Positions 27,441 to 41,703 of a stretch of 64,000 bases of DNA are shown in pieces. The stretch's first letter is position 1. The number at the start of each line of letters is the position of its first letter. Made by a program: the position numbers and the translations under genes. Origin of the DNA: Sphagnum compactum (lineage: Eukaryota; Bryophyta; Sphagnopsida; Sphagnales). The DNA is taken from contig OZ234493.1 of NCBI GenBank assembly GCA_965153455.1, positions 27,022,213 to 27,086,212 of the forward strand, written 5' to 3'. The notes beneath the pieces were generated by a model that saw only the letters and a list, made by a program, of their open reading frames with translations, was not told where the DNA came from and did not search any database.

Positions 27441-30400
27441 GGGTAACTTTGGCAGGCATCCGTTCTGTCAGCCGTTGTGTACCAGAAATTTTCTAATTGG
27501 TCAGCCTTTCCGGGCGGCTACAGGGCAGCAGGGGAAATTTTGAATCATCGGCAACGGGACCTGGATAGACTGAATTTTTCGTTTCCTTTTTTTTTTTTTT
27601 TTTTTTTGGGGCCCCATTGCTTTTGGCAATTATCTTATTTTTTAGATTTTACCTATTCGGGATTCTAGAAACTGTAGATTTCACTGTCTGCCCGTGCCAA
27701 AAAATTTGACGCATATACCTATATTTTGCATGCTGCTCTCTGCAAGTTTTTTTTTAAAAAATTAATTAATTATTTTTTTTTTACCCTCAAAGTAAATATA
27801 TAACTAGGAAACTGCCCTTATAGTAAAAAAGGAGAACTATATATTTGGTTGGTAGATATTTTTAAAGAAATAGATTTTATTTTATTTTGCGAAGCTGTTG
27901 TTACATGAGGGTTTCATTAATTTTCTTTTTTTTTTTTAAATCTTTTTTACACATGGACAAGGGATATAGGGGTAGCATTGCCATTGTAGTACAATGGCAA
28001 GTTAGACACTAATTTATTTATTTTCAAAAATGTTGAAATTTTCACACCAAAAATAGTCTTTCAGAGAACAAAATCTTACTAAAAGAAAACTAGAGAGTCT
28101 TTTTGGAATATTCTAGTTTCAAAACAGAATCTTCAAAATAAAATATAATAAATTTTTAACTTTAAAATGTTGAATTTGCCATGCTACTATGGTAGTGCAA
28201 AACATATACACAAAATATATTCATGGTTTGTGGAACAAGCTTGTGCTCTAGCACTAAAATTTTAAATTATTTTTTACAAAAAAGCCAATGTGGCCAAGTA
28301 AGTTGTTAGAAAGGGAGCCTTGAATTACTTTGAGGAATTCTCTTCAATAAACTAGCACTTAAGTGTTGCAATAGCATGATAGGCTTTTTTGAGTTAAGTG
28401 TGAAGAAAAAACATTTGTGAGCAATCGGATTGTTCAAATTGGTGCCTTGAACAACTTACTTACCTTGGTGAACTTGGGACTTAAAATTTTGCATGTCTCT
28501 TTTGGAAGTAACTCATGCAAAAGACATGCAAATTGCCGAGATCTTTTAAACCCTAAAGGAGGTGGGGAGGGCTCTAGGGAGGGCTCTAGGGCTCTAGGAG
28601 GTGGGGAGGGCTCTAGGGGAGGTTTAGAGCTCTAGGGAGGGGCTCTATGGCTTTCACTTTGCCTGAAAGAAGTGAAAGCATGGTGGTTGGTTGTTGACAA
28701 ATTCTTTAAAAAATGGATTTCTATCCAAAACAATAGTCATATTAGTGTTTGTTCTTTGAGCAATAAGTGAGAGGATTGAGTCATTTGCAAAGCTGTAGAA
28801 TCTCTCATGGGCCAAGAAATTCATTCAATCGATGCTCTCTCTTTCCTATCTTATGTCCCCATGGAAAGGGTTTTTTAACTTATTCATTCACTTGTGGACA
28901 AATGTTTGAGCATTTGGGCAATCATGTCATAAGTTTCATATCACTAAATTGGTTTTTTAAATTTTAGTTTTGGAGGATTAGGCTGCCTACAATTGGTAAT
29001 GAATGATTTCCAACCCTTTCAAGATGGCTCCCACATTCTCCAATTATTTTATTTGTTTTGAGGGTTGGGTTTCAAATGTTAGGTGGAAAGAAGGTCCATT
29101 TGAAAACTCCCAAAAAAATGGAAGTAGCCACACCTCAAATTCATAATGCCATTGCATTGGGCCACTCCTTATAGATCATCAGCCCACATTTTCGGGCTTT
29201 TCTTGGTCCTCTTATCAAAGTTCAAACAATATGTCTTTACATGTTCAATTTTAGGATTCAACAATTCTAACCACTACATTCTTAAATATAGTAGGTAATG
29301 GCTCTATGGTACATTATTATATTTTTTTGGCTACCAACTTGAACCATGTGTAGAATTTTCTTGATTTCTTTTTTTTTAATGGGAAAAAAAATCAACTTTT
29401 GATGATCTATTTTCCAAAAGTCAATGAATTTGTGAAATATAAATTTCAAAAATTTCACAATAACATGAAATTTTGTGAAATTTTGCGCACACAAACAAGG
29501 TTGGTTCTAGTAGTGGATTTAAACATTTAGTCAAGTAAAACCTACAAATAATGAATTTTACTTGACTTCAGCCCAATAGCACACACAAATAACATTTTTA
29601 AACTTAGATTTTAGTAAATTATTCCAAAAAATCAACAACAAAGACTTGGTGTTACAATGGTTTCAAATTAGAATTGAATTTTAACTAAACATTTTATTAT
29701 AATCTGGAGACTTACATTTATAGATTTTTTTTATAATTTAAAATAATAATAATGATGTAGCCAAGATCACAACAATCCATGTGCCAATTTAGTCAAATTT
29801 GGTTGTTAAAAATGAAATGAGAAAATTTCAACATCCATATATATATTTGGCCACTGACTTGAACCATGTATAGAAACCTAACAATTCTTTTTATGGATTA
29901 GGCTATAGCAATTTTTTCCCCAAAAAGTCATTGAATTTTGGGCATAAAATTTCAAAAATCTTGCAATTGTGCAAATTTTAGCACAAAAAAGAAAGCTTGA
30001 TCTAAAGGTCATCAAGTGAAATTAAAACAAGTTGAAATTTTTCTTTATACCTTTTCCATGGCTTTTCATTAGATTTAAACAAGTAAGACTATATATATAT
30101 ATATATATTAACCTAACAACTTTATGGCAACATGCAAGAGTATGTACTTTAAATCTAATAAATCCCAAAAGCCATTTTTTAGCGATTTTTAAAAAACATT
30201 CTGAAACAAAATTTTGTATGGGTCATGGCCCCCAAAAGAATTCACACTTGAATGATTTCACACAAAAAATTGGCTACTCCTCATATGGTATCATGTTTCA
30301 ACCAATGTTGGGTGGGTATGTAGGTTGTCCAAGAGTATCAACTTGGGCATATATTTATGCATGTCAAGCCCTAACTAAAGGGCATCAATTTCTATTTTTT

Positions 30401-33400
30401 AAAATGAAGCCCTACTTGGGTGGGCTTTTGGTTTGCCATACATGCCAAAGCTTATATTACAATAGGCCTTTGTTGCTTGAAGTTTGTAAAATGCCCATGA
30501 TTGGTAGGCCTCTTGCTTACATTACATAGACATGGTATTTAGAGTACGGTGTAGGATATAAGGTGCTAAAAATTTAGGGTTTAAGGTTTAGCAAAAAGAA
30601 CATTTGATAATGTCATCAATATTGTGTTGTTTTTCTTTTCAATCATGTCATGTTTTCATGATGGAATGTTGCTATGAAAGGATGATTCAACAATAAAAAG
30701 CATTATCGTAGTCGCCCATTATGCATGGATGGAAGTTGTCAACAAACAAACTTGAGTTTTCACTAACAGAAAATCCAATATCTATGACTCTATTTATAAT
30801 TGGAAAACCAATCATTGAGGATACATATGACTCATGGCCATAGAATTATCACAAATGAGTTGTTTTAGACGAGTATTAATTAATTGTAGTCATTTAATTA
30901 ATGACGTGACAATATTCATCTAATAGTAATAAAAGACAATCCATTCATCATACATGACACATAGGGCCACGTAGGACTAACCATGTGCCACATCATGACA
31001 TCATTTATCTTATGTGGCATTTCAATATTCTTTGTGGGGTGCACATGATTAATCAACATTTTACGTTTTAAAAAACTTAGTGATTAAACTATGATTCTTC
31101 CATAACAATATGGTATTTCATGTGGAAGAGCTAAAGTTTTCCATGTGCCAAAATCAAATTTGTTCATGTGATTAAATTTCATTTATTCAAGTGCATTAGT
31201 AGAAATCAGCCAAAATGTAACCACTCCATTTTCGAGTACATGCGACTTGTAATCGTTTTCATTACATTTGGGAATATTTACAACTGTAAGACCAAAATTT
31301 CAACTGTTTCAGTCATTCTCACGACTATGATGCAACTATTGGAAACTTCATACTATTGATTGAATGGATTTTACATTTACTTTTATCCATTAATAGGTTT
31401 AAATGTCCCATTAGTCATAATAGACACCAAATTAGTTGCATTTTAAAGGTATTCTATGGCAATAAAAGTGTGTATTTTTATGTATGTATTAAAATTATTT
31501 GTGTATACATTAACTATGCATATGTATGTATATTGTTCATATAATGAATCTCAAAATTAATATTTTAATTTTGAAATTTGTTATTCAAATCTGAAATTTG
31601 ATATTTAAATTTTGAAAATTCTTATTTGAATTTTGAACATTATATTCATTTTCCTTAGGAAAAATTGCTTTTGAGTGCTTGGATCGAATACAACCAAAAA
31701 GGAATATTATAACACCATAAAAAAATGGTGAAAAAAACTCCACCAAAAGAAAAACTCCATGTCCTCAAAGTGTGGAGGGTATTGATTGGGTTGTTTTGTA
31801 GCCACGAGCATCACCAATAAAGAAGTTGTTGAAGCATAAATCTCTTTCAAAAATGAATTTGGATTTAAAGTTATAAATTACAAATTGCAAATAATTTTCA
31901 ATTAGAAAAGAATTCTGCACATACTAATCAATTCTTATCTAAAGTAATTATAATGATTTTAAAGTAATGTAACATTAATTACATTAATTAATTTCTTTTA
32001 TTGTAAGAACATAAATAATATAATATAAAAATCTATCTTATAATAATAATAATTTACTATAACTTATAATTAATAAAAATAATTATTTATAAATGTGAAT
32101 TATCATGCATAACACTAGTAGAAAAAACCCTTAAAACTCCATCAATAATTTTCTGAATCAAAATACAAGTTTTAAATACCAAAATAGTAATTCAGAATTC
32201 AAATATCAATTTTTAGATCAAATAATTTTTTTGAAGTTAAATAACAAATTTCAAAATTGAAATGTTAATTTTCAGATGAAACTTTTCATTACCACTACAT
32301 ACCACAAAATCCTCCTTTGGTCCACATCATTCAATCTTGATGTATCTTTTAAAAGATTATGAGGAGATCATTGCTGCTGGTGTTGAGAGGCAAATTTGGA
32401 TTCCATATGAACCTGGTTAAAATGCTCCTATTGCTTTCTTAAAAACTCATAAAATGTCAAATTAATGTCATTAAAGGCTTGAGTATGACCATGCTAACTA
32501 TCCAACATGGATGTAATCTTGGCATCCAATTCATTTTGCTTTGTCTCCATGGCTATCATTCGAGTTGACATTCTTCCAAATACATTTTATTTCAAATACT
32601 CAACACCACAATATTAAATCACATCATTGTACACCTTCATAAAATTGATGTACTTATATTACATAACATAAGTATTTGCATTCTCAAGGAAAAAAAGATC
32701 AATTTTCTTGCAAAATCTAACAAATAGAAAAGTTTTGATGGAACTGAAAAGCAAATCAATTTTGACAAATCTAAAAAACAAATAAGTTTGCACATGTGAT
32801 TAAACAAAACTGATTAATATAATACCTCATAAGTTTTACTTGCACTTCAAAATATTCCTAGTGAACATACATGAATACCATGAACAATAACTTATAATGA
32901 ATGCTAACTTGCCCCATTTCCACTAAGCAAATAGATTAAAAAAAAATGATTGGTAATATGAATTTGATCACAAGGTTGTAATCTCTTATTGATGTTGGAC
33001 AAGTTTGCTTCGATCCTTAAAATTCCTCGATAATCTTTGTCAAACTAGGGCTATGTTGCCTTTTCTTCCTTTACATCAAGAGATGAAAGTTAAAGTCAAT
33101 GGACAAAGGCAAGATTCCTAATAAACAAACACTTGAACATGAACAGAAATATGGGGAAAAGTTAAAAGTCAGTCAATTACTAGCCTTGCTTCTTTTCCTA
33201 CTCTTCCCAATCGCCCAAAATTGCCCATATTTTTCACTTTATTCTTGGTGTTGCACATTTGTTATGCCTTTTTCTAAGTCTCAAGCTTGGACCAATAAAC
33301 CTTTAACCTCTTCCAATGAACAAGTTCAATATTGAATGCGTAGTCATTTTTCCCCACAAAATACCTAGCTTTCAATATGCTCCATTCTGTTTTTAACCAT

Positions 33401-34259
33401 CTTTTCATAACTTTCCTAAATTTTATCACAAATAATTTGTTGTCCACATACTCAAAATTTTGTGTCTAAAGACACCCTCAACTTATCTAAAGATTCAGGC
33501 TTATGCCCTTCCCGTTCTTCAACACTAATATCTAATATTTGCGAAATTAAGGTTTTTACCACCTCATCCCAAATATTTTTCCTGTCACATCCCCCATCTA
33601 TATCCCTTGGGTCTAACTTTAATCTTGTGGGGTCTTTTCCAAATAGTTAGTTTAACTTCAAAAGTGGGATATTTCTCCTTTTTTTTTGGTCCTATGAATT
33701 GCTTTAACCACACTTTCTAACTTTAATTTAATTATAATTGCACCAAGCATTTTTGGTGCACTAGAAGAACCCATAAATGGACATCTATTCATTGCAAGCA
33801 CTTATATCCACATCCACATCCCTTGATATTGAAGTACACCCTCAAGTGGCACCATGTATGTTTGTGGTTGTATCAAAAATTGTTGCATCCACCCAACTGG
33901 CAGCTACCATTGCCACTAAGGTGCAACGATTTAATTTATAGGACCTAAAAAACCCATTGCGGTGGCTGAATTTGAAGATTTACATTATTAGGGCTCTTGT
34001 AGATTTGTTCAAAAACTAGTAAACATTCAATCTTTTCTATTTGTTATGTTTTATGTGTTTTGATATATTTGTATTTCAATCCTTAAACCTATCTTTATGG
34101 TTTTGGTGCATTTGGGTGTATTTATATTCCAATCTTAAGAGTTTTTTTTGTTTTCAATGTTTTTGGTGTATTTTGGTGTTTTTAATGATTTAACTTCATT
34201 ATTGTGTTTTAAAGGTTTTCAATCACATTTAGGTTATTTTGGTTTAGGTTTTGGGTTTT
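27441..34259. other. AT-rich spacer, no gene supported
   Basis: Contents are a 20-plus T homopolymer near 27,585-27,607, a G-rich minisatellite at 28,556-28,652, an (AT)n run at 30,091-30,109, and two copies of a dispersed motif (TTGAACCATGTRTAGAA) at 29,325 and 29,847. The 165-codon open stretch at 30,032-30,529 starts with a non-ATG codon and resembles nothing recognised. The segment is best read as eroded repeats. Confidence 0.4.
28556..28652 (+). repeat. G-rich minisatellite with G-quadruplex potential
   Basis: Units like GGGAGGGCTCTAG repeat about six times. The stretch 28,564-28,583 reads GGGGAGGGCTCTAGGGAGGG, which satisfies the four-run G3+ quadruplex pattern with loops of 1, 5 and 1. 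Confidence 0.7.
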
Positions 34260-37200
34260 TGAAGTTTGATGGTTTTGGGTAGAATGGTAGATGATGGGCA
34301 TGATAGCAGTTTGAAGATAGCAAAATCACAAGGGTCACCTACATATGTTGCCAACTATGAACATCATGGAGATAACGGGGTTGAAAATGGTGATGGTAGG
34401 TGGAGGGAGTTTGTTCAATGAATTAAAATTTGAGAAAATGGTTGATGCTGAATTTTTATAGATGGAAGCTACCTTGCAACAATTCCTTCAAACGTTGTAG
34501 TGTAACCAAAAGTTTTGGCATCTATTCAATAAAACTACAAGTAAACATGGGTTTTTTTTCAAATTGAATGATTATTTTATTTTTGCAAATTTAGTTAAAT
34601 CTCAAAAGATGCAATGTGTTATGTGCCATAGTGTGCATCAGGAAGAGAATGGACACTTCCACACATAGTTGAAAAGGGTTTGTTTATGTAAAATAAGGAC
34701 CATGACACAACTTGATGAATCTACATGTATCCTCATAACATTTTATCATGTTGAATATTTTAAAAATGATTTTTTTGGGAAGATGTGTTTATTCATGCCC
34801 ATCAATTAATAACAAAAAAAAACCCCCCCCCACATTAGGCAAAAATATTGTTAATTTTTTTTGCCTTGGAGTCCCTTACGAAAATAACGAACCCTATTCA
34901 AGACATTTCCTAGAAGATTTGACCTTATGTATCACCAAAGGTTATCAATTGTTGAGTTCCACTTAAAAGATCTAGTTGCATCTAGTTGCAGAGGTTAGTC
35001 CTTTGCTAATGTGGCTGAATTGTTTTTCCAAATATCATTCATGAATGAAATAATCCTTGACATGGTCAATAAAACCATAGAATATCATGTTTTTCATGCC
35101 TAACTTGTTGAAACTATTATACTAACAACCACATTTGATTTGTGAATGTCACATGGAAGATTTAATACTTTTGCATTGGTGGTGAATTACATCAACAAGT
35201 GGGAACCATGTCATATCACAATACGCATCTTTGAAGGTCATTAAACATTAGAAGCTACCATGGTTTTACAATTGAAAATTTACTTCCTTGTTTAGATTTG
35301 ATGTATGTAAAATATGAAGGTGTCAACCCTAAACACCCTCACCAATGTTTTGACAAACATTGTTTCATGTGCTCCATGGTTGTTGGCAAAATTATATGTA
35401 GTGTTTTTTTCTAGCGAATTTTGTTTTTTTGCAATTAAAAAAATTGGATTTCAAGGCCTTTATTTAAGTTTGGGAATATAAATTCAAAAATTTTCCTAAA
35501 TCTTACATCATTCATCTTTTGTGTAGCCCAAAAATACTAATTAAAGTCAACTTCTTTTAATTCGTGACTTGCAACATCACATGGTAGTGTAGCCAAAGTC
35601 ATAATTGGAAATTATTGTTGTCACCGGCTTTCATGATGGCAGTAGAAAGTTTTGCCAAAGATTAGTACTTTTTAGGTGGGTAGTCGCCATCCCTTTATGA
35701 TCTTCTCTCAAAACTTTTCACCACCTTTCACCACCCAAGAGGTGATAATTTGTATTATGATCATCGCCATCAATACTAAACATTAAAAAGATCAAAAAAT
35801 TACTAATGGGATGCACATTGGACTTTGGAGATTGTATTACTAAGTTGAACTTTGAAGTTTCATTCTCTACCTTCCAGCTTCAAATTTATTGTTGTTGGAG
35901 TTGAAGCTTTAGGCTTCAATTCATCCAAGTTTTTCTTTAAGTTTTGTTGATGACCAGTGACAAATAACACTAATGCTTGCACTATTGCTAGGCAAGTTGC
36001 AATGGCACTGGACATTTGCCAACCTCTAGCCACTTCTATGGTTTTTCCAACACGTAACAAACAACAAGTTCCAAGTTCTTTCCAACAGTTGATCGTCAAT
36101 TTTCAAGTCAACAATTTGTAGACAACAAGGATCATGGATTCTAGGTAGGCTTGATGAGCTTCAATGTTTAAACAAATTGATGATTGGACTTGCAATTTTT
36201 CTCATAATTGTTAATAAATTGAAATGTATAAAATTAATTCAAGCTTGTGGGTTTCTTTTGCAATAGTTTTGTGTTTTAACATTTTAGCAAGTTTCAAAGG
36301 TCGTCATTCAAGATTTTAAAGTCCAAATTTCAAAACCAAAACGTTTTAAAACTTCAAAATTCATCTGTAATTCATGAAGGAGTTAGCACATGCAAATGTT
36401 TAGAGGATCGATATTCATTAACAAGGTTTTTTGTGGTCCTTTGTGGTGTTCAACTTGCTTACAATTGTCTTAAACCTGAGTCATGGCACCATTGAAGCCA
36501 CCGCCAATTTTTTGTGACAAATATTTTTTTAATGATATGCTTCTAGCTTTTAAGATCACATCTATGGTTCAACAACCAATTAATTTTTTACATTGTTGGC
36601 TTTAGTAATTCTACGCCTTCAACTTTTGATGTTCCAATGTCTAAAAATCATGAAAGTAGTGTAATTATTGTAGAAAACAAAAAGAGAAAACAAGCAGAAT
36701 ATGATGCCCATTGCAAGTTCTAAAACATTTGGGTTGCAAAATATACTTGGGTTGAAAGTGTTGGGGGTCAAAGATGGGTTGATTTCTATAATAAGGTGTA
36801 GGGTGTGCACAAGAATATAATGTAAGGAAAAACTTCTAGTCCTTAAATTGGACTTTTTATCTAAACATGCAGGTAAGCGAAAGGAGGATGTTGAAGTTAA
36901 TTTCAACAAACATCTTGAGATTTTGAAAGAGGTTCATGGGAGTGTAAAGAAGATCAATGACACAATGGTTGTGCCACCTTTATTGAATGTTCATCACCTT
37001 GATTTGTAGGCTTCATTGTTCAAAGTGACCACGAAGAACAATGATAATTTGCCATGAAGCCCCCTCTGAATTTGAATCCTATCACCAAGTTTTGGCAAAA
37101 TCTCACATCCTTTCAATGATTGGTCATGAAAATTCTCGAGTATTTCAAGGTTGTAGACATTGCTATAGCCCAAATGATAGTTTAATGGAAGATGAAAGAT

Positions 37201-37370
37201 GTTTTTCAACATTTGTTTTCATAAAGAGCAAGTTGAAAAATAGATTTAATGATCACCTGGACTTAGTTGTTTGCATGTTTGCTCAAAGGTTCTACAATCT
37301 AGAAAACTTTCCATACAATGTTGGCATTCAATCTTGGAAACTTACCAAGGTCCGACATGGTTACTAGACT
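34260..37370 (+). mobile_element. Decayed hAT transposon with BED-finger-like, core and dimerisation remnants
   Basis: Three plus-strand segments in order resemble a hAT transposase. At about 34,516-34,668 a frame reads WHLFNKTTSKHGFFF and then CVMCHSVHQEENGHFH, which resembles a BED zinc finger. At about 35,133-35,378 a frame with several stops reads FDL, MSHGRFNTFALVVNYINK, WEPCHIT and later LNTLTNVLTNIVSC, which matches the catalytic-core wording of a plant hAT family. At 36,853-37,367 there is EILKEVHGSVKKIND and then CFSTFVFIKSKLKNRFNDHL with MFAQRFYNLENFPYN, typical of the C-terminal dimerisation region. Stops and frame changes rule out activity. Terminal repeats were not located, so the limits are approximate. 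Confidence 0.55.
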
Positions 37371-39154
37371 TGGAAGGTAAGTTTTAATGTTCAAACTTCA
37401 AATTTCAACCTCCAATTGGTTTTTTTTCTAATGTGAATTGTATTCATTTAAACTTGCCACAATTTGTAAAATGTATATATGAGTGGAATTGGGATATTTT
37501 CAAGGTTTCTAGCTTACTATTCTTTTTTTTACATGATGTAAAATTATGAACTTTGGAGTTGTATGCCATGTGCATTGGGATTGTGAACAACGAACTTGAA
37601 CTTTAAACTTTAGAGGTTGTAAGAGCTCTAGCTTTCAAGCTTGGATGCAATACTAGGGGTGGGGTATATCCTTGGAGTTTGTTTTGCTCGCTTGCTCTAG
37701 GGGCATGGTTGGGGGGGCTTTAGGTGAAGGACATTTCCATTGTAGAGGACAAAGCCTTTAGGGGTTGCTATTCAATTCTTCTAAAAGTGAATAATATGTA
37801 TAATAATAAAAATAAATCAAATTTGCATTTTGTAATCTCCATGTTTGAACCTTGAGTTTTGGCACTTTTCCTTTGTGTTATTTTGCCACAAAACTTACAT
37901 GCATGACCAATGGATAGCCATAGCAATGATGGAATGAACATTTAGGTAATCATTGGTTTTGAGGACACTTTTCAAGTAGTTGACATTAGTTTTTGATCAA
38001 CACAAAATTCTATTCGCAATAACATGACCCTCAAATGAAACCCCTTGCCAAAACAACTTACATCTAAAAATTAAAAATAACGAGCCCACTTTTTAGAGGG
38101 CCCTCACATGTTGTAACCAATTTTAATTTTACAAAAAACAAACATTGATCATATGTTGTTAGTTGTTACGAGCATGCAATGTCAAAATGTTATCAATGTG
38201 CCATTAATGATTTGAAAACATGTGCCAGAATAAAGGAAGTTTCCATAAAGATGCGTAATCGTCTTTGTATAAGATTATAACTTGAACAAAAAAAAAGTGA
38301 AAAGATAAAACTTGAACTAAACAAAAGTGCGTTAAACTTGTACAAATGTTTTGTGACTTCAAAAGTTGAAAACATTTGTGAAGATCAAATTTGCATCCAA
38401 AGTCATCTTGCTCAAAGAATGCTTAAAGTTCAAGGATGCAATTAACCTATGTTACAACAAATTATTACATTGCAAGATTCCTAATAGAGCAAGGCAATCA
38501 CATTATTATTCCAGGTGTCACACAATTTGTCATAAACTACTTAGTCCCATGGGTATGGGTTGTTGTTTAATGCACTTGCTCCAATCATCTCCATGTGTCA
38601 TAGGATGTGTCACAACACTCCTCAAACAATGTATCCAATGTAGGTATATAAATTGGACAATTTTTGTACTCAATAAATTTATGTGGCAATTTGTGTGAAT
38701 TCTTTGTGAATTTTGTGTTTTCTGAGATTTGTGAAAATTTTGGGTTCATTTATGTTGACAATCTATACCTTTGAACTTTCTCTAGTTTATTCTCAAATCG
38801 TATTCTAAAACTTGAAGTATTCAAATTGGTAGTCCAAAAGTTCTTTTGGGAATGAATTTCTACCTTGTGAATATCTTTTTGAAAACGTCTTTGGCAAATC
38901 TATATTTTCAATGAAATTTTAAAGTTTTTTCAAAATTCACCAATATTTGACCTCACGAAATGTGATAAAAAAATCCATTTTTTCCCCCATTTTGTGAGGT
39001 CAAAAACCCCTACAAAATCGGAATTTGGGACTACCCAAAACCCATTTCTTTCAAGATTTCAATTATTCTTTTGGAAAAAAACTATATAGATAAAAGGATC
39101 AGATTATTGTTGGGAGCATGTTTAGGGTGCTTGGTTTGCAAATAAAACCTAGAC
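37371..39154. other. AT-rich spacer, no gene supported
   Basis: There are no recognised coding segments. A G-run-rich patch lies near 37,655-37,725. The right end merges into the minisatellite upstream of tubulin C. Confidence 0.4.
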
Positions 39155-39745
39155 TCGTCCATCCAAGTGAAACATTTTCATTCGTATGATGAATTGATCT
39201 AAACAAGTGTTCATCCAAGTGCAACATTTTCATCCATATGCATGAATGATCTAAATAAGTGTTCATCCAAGTGCTACACTTCCATCCATATTATGAATGA
39301 CAATAGACAAAAGTTCATCCAAATGCAACATTTTCATCCTTGTGATGAATGATAAAAACAAAATGTTCATTTAAGTGAACCAGTTGCATCCAAATGTGAT
39401 GAATGATATTAGAAACATGTATATCCAAGTGCAACATTTTTATCCATATGAGGAATGAAAATATTTCAATCCAAGTGTTTTCATCCATGTGACCAATGAT
39501 ACCAACAAATTATTCATCCATAATGAAATATTTTCATCCATGTGACATATGATATAGACAAGTGTTCATCCAAGTGCAACCTTTCCATCCATGTGATGAA
39601 TGACATGGAACAATAGTTCAATCCAAAATGATATAGACAGATGTCCATCCAAAAGTGAACCATTTTCATCCATGCGATTGATGAACGATATAGACAAGTG
39701 ATCTATTTTCATCCATGTGATGAATGAATGAATGAAAGGTATAGT
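39155..39745. repeat. Minisatellite, unit about 50 bp, upstream of beta-tubulin C
   Basis: About eleven imperfect copies of a unit comprising TTCATCCAAGTGCAACATTT, TCATCCATGTGATGAATGAT and ATAGACAAGTG are present. Examples start near 39,209, 39,257, 39,306, 39,548 and 39,630. The array runs into the tubulin C promoter, about 230 bp before the start codon. A related array lies upstream of copy B. Confidence 0.88.
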
Positions 39746-39975
39746 CAAGGATGTACGTAACAAAAGTGAACTTTCCATTTTTCCCGCCTCTCATGTCTTC
39801 CTTTCATTTTCCTCGCGTTTCTTCGCACCGCTAAACAGCGTTCCTTTCTGTTCTTTGCCATTTCTCTTCGCCGCTGCTCAGCGTTTCTCTCTTGTGCGCT
39901 TCTCTGCATCGTCGTCGTCGTCTTCTGCTTTGTCTCGTTTCGATTGCAGCTTGATCTTGTTTGGTGCTCGCAAAC
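39746..39975 (+). promoter_or_regulatory. Proximal promoter and leader of beta-tubulin C
   Basis: This block is homologous to the region upstream of copy B. It contains GGATGTACGTAAC, GTGAACTTTCC, an E2F-type TTTCCCGCC and a leader with TCGTCGTCGTCGTC. Its conservation against a diverged array on its left marks it as the functional promoter, which is inference. Confidence 0.6.
39780..39788 (+). promoter_or_regulatory. E2F-type site upstream of beta-tubulin C
   Basis: TTTCCCGCC lies 188-196 bp upstream of the ATG and matches the E2F consensus. The same site sits at the equivalent place in copy B. It would be consistent with cell-cycle control of tubulin supply. Confidence 0.45.

Positions 39976-41703
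<1,728 letters not shown>

Noticed and set aside
30032-30529. 165-codon plus-strand open frame
   Set aside because: Starts with a non-ATG codon, has an AT-run-encoded segment, no recognised domain and no splice-supported extension.
39155-39745. Regularly spaced repeats that could be mistaken for a CRISPR array
   Set aside because: Units are contiguous and imperfect with no unique spacers, in a plant nuclear context; it is a minisatellite.
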